NCBI GenBank assembly: GCA_965366625.1
Contig: CBDUGP010000001.1
Location: forward strand, 248,001-312,000
Direction: 5' to 3'
Length of the DNA stretch: 64,000 nt
Origin: JAUIJL01 sp965366625
Lineage (GTDB): Bacteria > Acidobacteriota > Thermoanaerobaculia > Multivoradales > J023
Shown here in pieces: positions 62,258 to 64,000 of the stretch. Under the pieces are notes generated by a model. The model was not told where the DNA came from. It saw nothing but the letters and a program-made list of their open reading frames with translations, and made no database searches. The position numbers and the translations under genes were made by a program. Positions within the stretch are counted from its first letter, which is position 1, and each line of letters starts with the position of its first letter.

Positions 62258-63338
62258 CAGCCTCGGCTCCGCCGTGGGGATCGTCGTCGGGGGGATCCTC
62301 GAGCAGCGACAAGCCGAGTTTGGATGCCGCCTCTGTGAAGTCCTCGGGCATGGGGCAGACCACCCGAATTGCTTCGTGGTGCACCGGGTGCTCGAAGCTC
62401 AGCTCGTAGGCGTGCAGCATGGGTCGACGAGCCATGGCCGCGACCGTGGGGTTTGAGTAGAGCCGGTCCCCGAGGATGGGTAGCCCAAAGGCGGCGAGGT
62501 GGGCCCGGATTTGATGCTTTCGACCCGTTCTCGGTCTCGCTTCTAGGATTGCGAAGTTTCCCGAATCACTTTGGGTTTGGGCGATCCAGCGGACCTCCGT
62601 GACCGCTTCCAGGCCCAACGAACTCACCTCTACTTTTCGGCCCTGAACGTCCAACCCCAGGTCGATCGTAAAGTCCTCTGTTTCCGTCCTTCCATCTTCT
62701 ATCGCCACCAACAGTCGGTAAACCTTGTCCACCCGTCCGTGGCGGAAGGCCTCTGCCATGCCCGCATTGGCGCGGCGAGCCTTGATCAAAATCAGCGCGC
62801 CCGATGTGCCACGGTCCAAGCGGTGGGGCAGGACCAAATAGGGGGCTTCGCGGTCAGCAGTGCGTCGCTGTGCTCGCCGGAGGTAGTCTCGCGCTTGCTC
62901 GAGGGCGTTGCCCATGGCGTCGGTTTGGGTGGCTTGGCTCGGCATGCCCGTTTTCTTGTCGATGATCAGCAGGTCCGAGTCCTCGAAAAGGATTTGATGG
63001 GTGGTGAGCGGTGGTGGCGGCTCGGTGGTCACCGCGTTGGCGCCTCCGGAGCCGTCGAGTTCGATCACGATCTCGACTCGATCGCGGGTGAAGACCGGTC
63101 GGGACGCCACCCGCACCCTTTTGCCGTTGACATAAACCGCCCCGGCTTGCAGCGCCCTCCGCACCGCCCGCCGTGAGAGCTGGTGTCCATGCTGATCCGG
63201 CACTGCCGCAGCGAGGAATTGGTCTAGCCGAGCGCCTTTTTGTTCCTGGGAAACGAGGCATTTCAGCTTGCTCTGGAGTTTCGTGCCCAGTTGGCTCGGG
63301 GGTCTGGTGGGTGGCTTCGGCGGTTGGTGGCTGCTCAT
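62241..63338 (-). CDS. RluA-family pseudouridine synthase
   Basis: 365 residues. An S4 RNA-binding domain (about 25-90: GARLDQFLAAAVPDQHGHQLSRRAVRRALQ, in parts) precedes a RluA catalytic domain with the Asp in PHRLDRGTSGALIL. It isomerises uridine in rRNA or tRNA; which site cannot be told, since the RluA, RluC and RluD branches look alike here. It overlaps the upstream PQQ-like gene by ATGA (63335-63338) and the convergent gene by 17 bp. Confidence 0.94.
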   Translation of the reverse strand: MSSHQPPKPPTRPPSQLGTKLQSKLKCLVSQEQKGARLDQFLAAAVPDQHGHQLSRRAVRRALQAGAVYVNGKRVRVASRPVFTRDRVEIVIELDGSGGANAVTTEPPPPLTTHQILFEDSDLLIIDKKTGMPSQATQTDAMGNALEQARDYLRRAQRRTADREAPYLVLPHRLDRGTSGALILIKARRANAGMAEAFRHGRVDKVYRLLVAIEDGRTETEDFTIDLGLDVQGRKVEVSSLGLEAVTEVRWIAQTQSDSGNFAILEARPRTGRKHQIRAHLAAFGLPILGDRLYSNPTVAAMARRPMLHAYELSFEHPVHHEAIRVVCPMPEDFTEAASKLGLSLLEDPPDDDPHGGAEAATDRE

Positions 63339-64000
63339 GGTCTTGGGGTCCCGCCGTGACGGCTGTGGGTTGTCGGTCTTGAAGGAGCTTCTGCTCGGGT
63401 TGGGTCGTTCCCTATCCGATAGAGATGCCGGTCGGTGCGGACGAAAAACGCTCCGTCAGCGATCGCCGGGGTGGCCCGAATCTCGCCGTCGAGCCGGCTT
63501 TCTGCCAGGATCTCAAAGTCGTCTGCGGCTCGCAGCACGGTGGTCTTGCCCGGCACACTGAAAATGAAGATCTTGCCGTGGGCCGTCAATGGCGACGCGT
63601 AATATTTGCTTTTCAGCCGTTGGCGCCAAATATCCTCGCCCTTGGCGGCATCTAACCAGGTCGCGTTGCCGACCTCGTTGATCATGAAGATCCGGCCGCC
63701 GATCAGCAGTGGCGAAGGATTGGCGGGCACTTGCCAATAGTAGCTCCAGCGCAGGTCTTGAGGGGCTATCTCGCCTTGCCCGCCGAGCCGAAGGGCCAGG
63801 AGGTGGGGTTTCATATAACCGGTGTTGATGAAAGCCATGCCCAAACCCACCATGGGCATGGCGACGTTGGAATATCCGTCGTGGGCAAGCCACCAAACTT
63901 CTCGGCCGTCGGTCGGATCGTAGGCGCTGGTGTGGGTGGCCCCGGTGGACAACAGCAAGGCCCGGCCCCGATGATGAAAAATGAGCGGGGTGCTGAAGGC
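63335..64000 (-). CDS. C-terminal part of a PQQ-like beta-propeller protein (5' end outside window)
   Basis: The frame stays open to the right edge, so at least 221 residues of the 3' end are visible and the start lies outside. Blades of the propeller type are seen (DPTDGREVWWLAHDGYS, LDAAKGEDIWRQRL, AADDFEILAESRLDG), followed by an unstructured basic tail. This family of exported PQQ-binding-like repeats is similar to the gene at 25914. Coupled by ATGA to the RluA gene. Confidence 0.85.
   Translation of the reverse strand, partial: AFSTPLIFHHRGRALLLSTGATHTSAYDPTDGREVWWLAHDGYSNVAMPMVGLGMAFINTGYMKPHLLALRLGGQGEIAPQDLRWSYYWQVPANPSPLLIGGRIFMINEVGNATWLDAAKGEDIWRQRLKSKYYASPLTAHGKIFIFSVPGKTTVLRAADDFEILAESRLDGEIRATPAIADGAFFVRTDRHLYRIGNDPTRAEAPSRPTTHSRHGGTPRP

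Noticed and set aside
1..64000. tRNA, rRNA, insertion sequence or prophage
   Set aside because: No cloverleaf, rRNA core, transposase or phage gene was recognised in any gap or frame.

Overview
The window is a GC-rich bacterial chromosome segment, most likely from the phylum Acidobacteriota and probably from a marine or saline-adapted member. This is inferred from gene content, without any database search. The pointers are an Oar-type TonB-dependent receptor with an N-terminal carboxypeptidase-regulatory domain, a VWFA-related secreted protein, an ECF-like sigma factor of the TIGR02999 kind, paired TPR and CRTAC1 (FG-GAP + ASPIC/UnbV) proteins, and a complete Na+-translocating NADH:quinone reductase operon. 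No rRNA, tRNA, CRISPR array, insertion sequence or prophage was seen.

Layout. 0-9.2 kb: the tail of a membrane TPR protein, an exported conserved protein of unknown function, clpB and a class-B dnaJ, a membrane diguanylate cyclase and a membrane-anchored trypsin-like protease. 9.2-27.9 kb: a large divergent carbohydrate locus. Leftward runs a tightly coupled six-gene operon (LacI regulator, MFS transporter, two TPR proteins, CRTAC1-like beta-propeller, NADPH-FMN reductase; four of five junctions are ATGA overlaps). Rightward run a TonB receptor, a GH3 exo-glucanase-like lipoprotein, a sodium/solute symporter, a PQQ-like beta-propeller protein and a SUMF1-domain protein. LacI-type operator sequences lie between the two arms. 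The simplest reading is a beta-glucan capture and degradation locus controlled by its own LacI repressor.

28-44.5 kb: mostly single genes. They include an OPT transporter, a PAP2 phosphatase with a VWFA-related protein, DUF488, an exported glutaredoxin-like fusion, a GMC oxidoreductase, an orphan ECF sigma factor, ychF, a fructosamine-kinase-like protein, a low-molecular-weight phosphatase, a sulfatase-like lipoprotein without the formylglycine cysteine, an amidohydrolase, a DUF1223 protein and a lone receiver domain. 44.5-51.8 kb: nqrABCDEF followed by the two Nqr maturation genes apbE and nqrM. The operon faces trmH across a 400-bp gap that holds a perfect CRP/FNR-class palindrome.

52-64 kb: trmH, a NUDIX hydrolase, two genes for glycan or cell-surface work, a REP-like hairpin, prfB with a classical programmed +1 frameshift, lnt, a SPOR protein, a secreted protein, an RluA-type pseudouridine synthase and the end of another PQQ-like propeller gene. 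A recurring feature is short tandem repeats (6, 12, 14, 14 and 15 bp units) both between and inside genes. Dispersed REP-like hairpin pieces also occur. Sodium coupling (Nqr pump plus SSS symporter) links respiration to sugar uptake.
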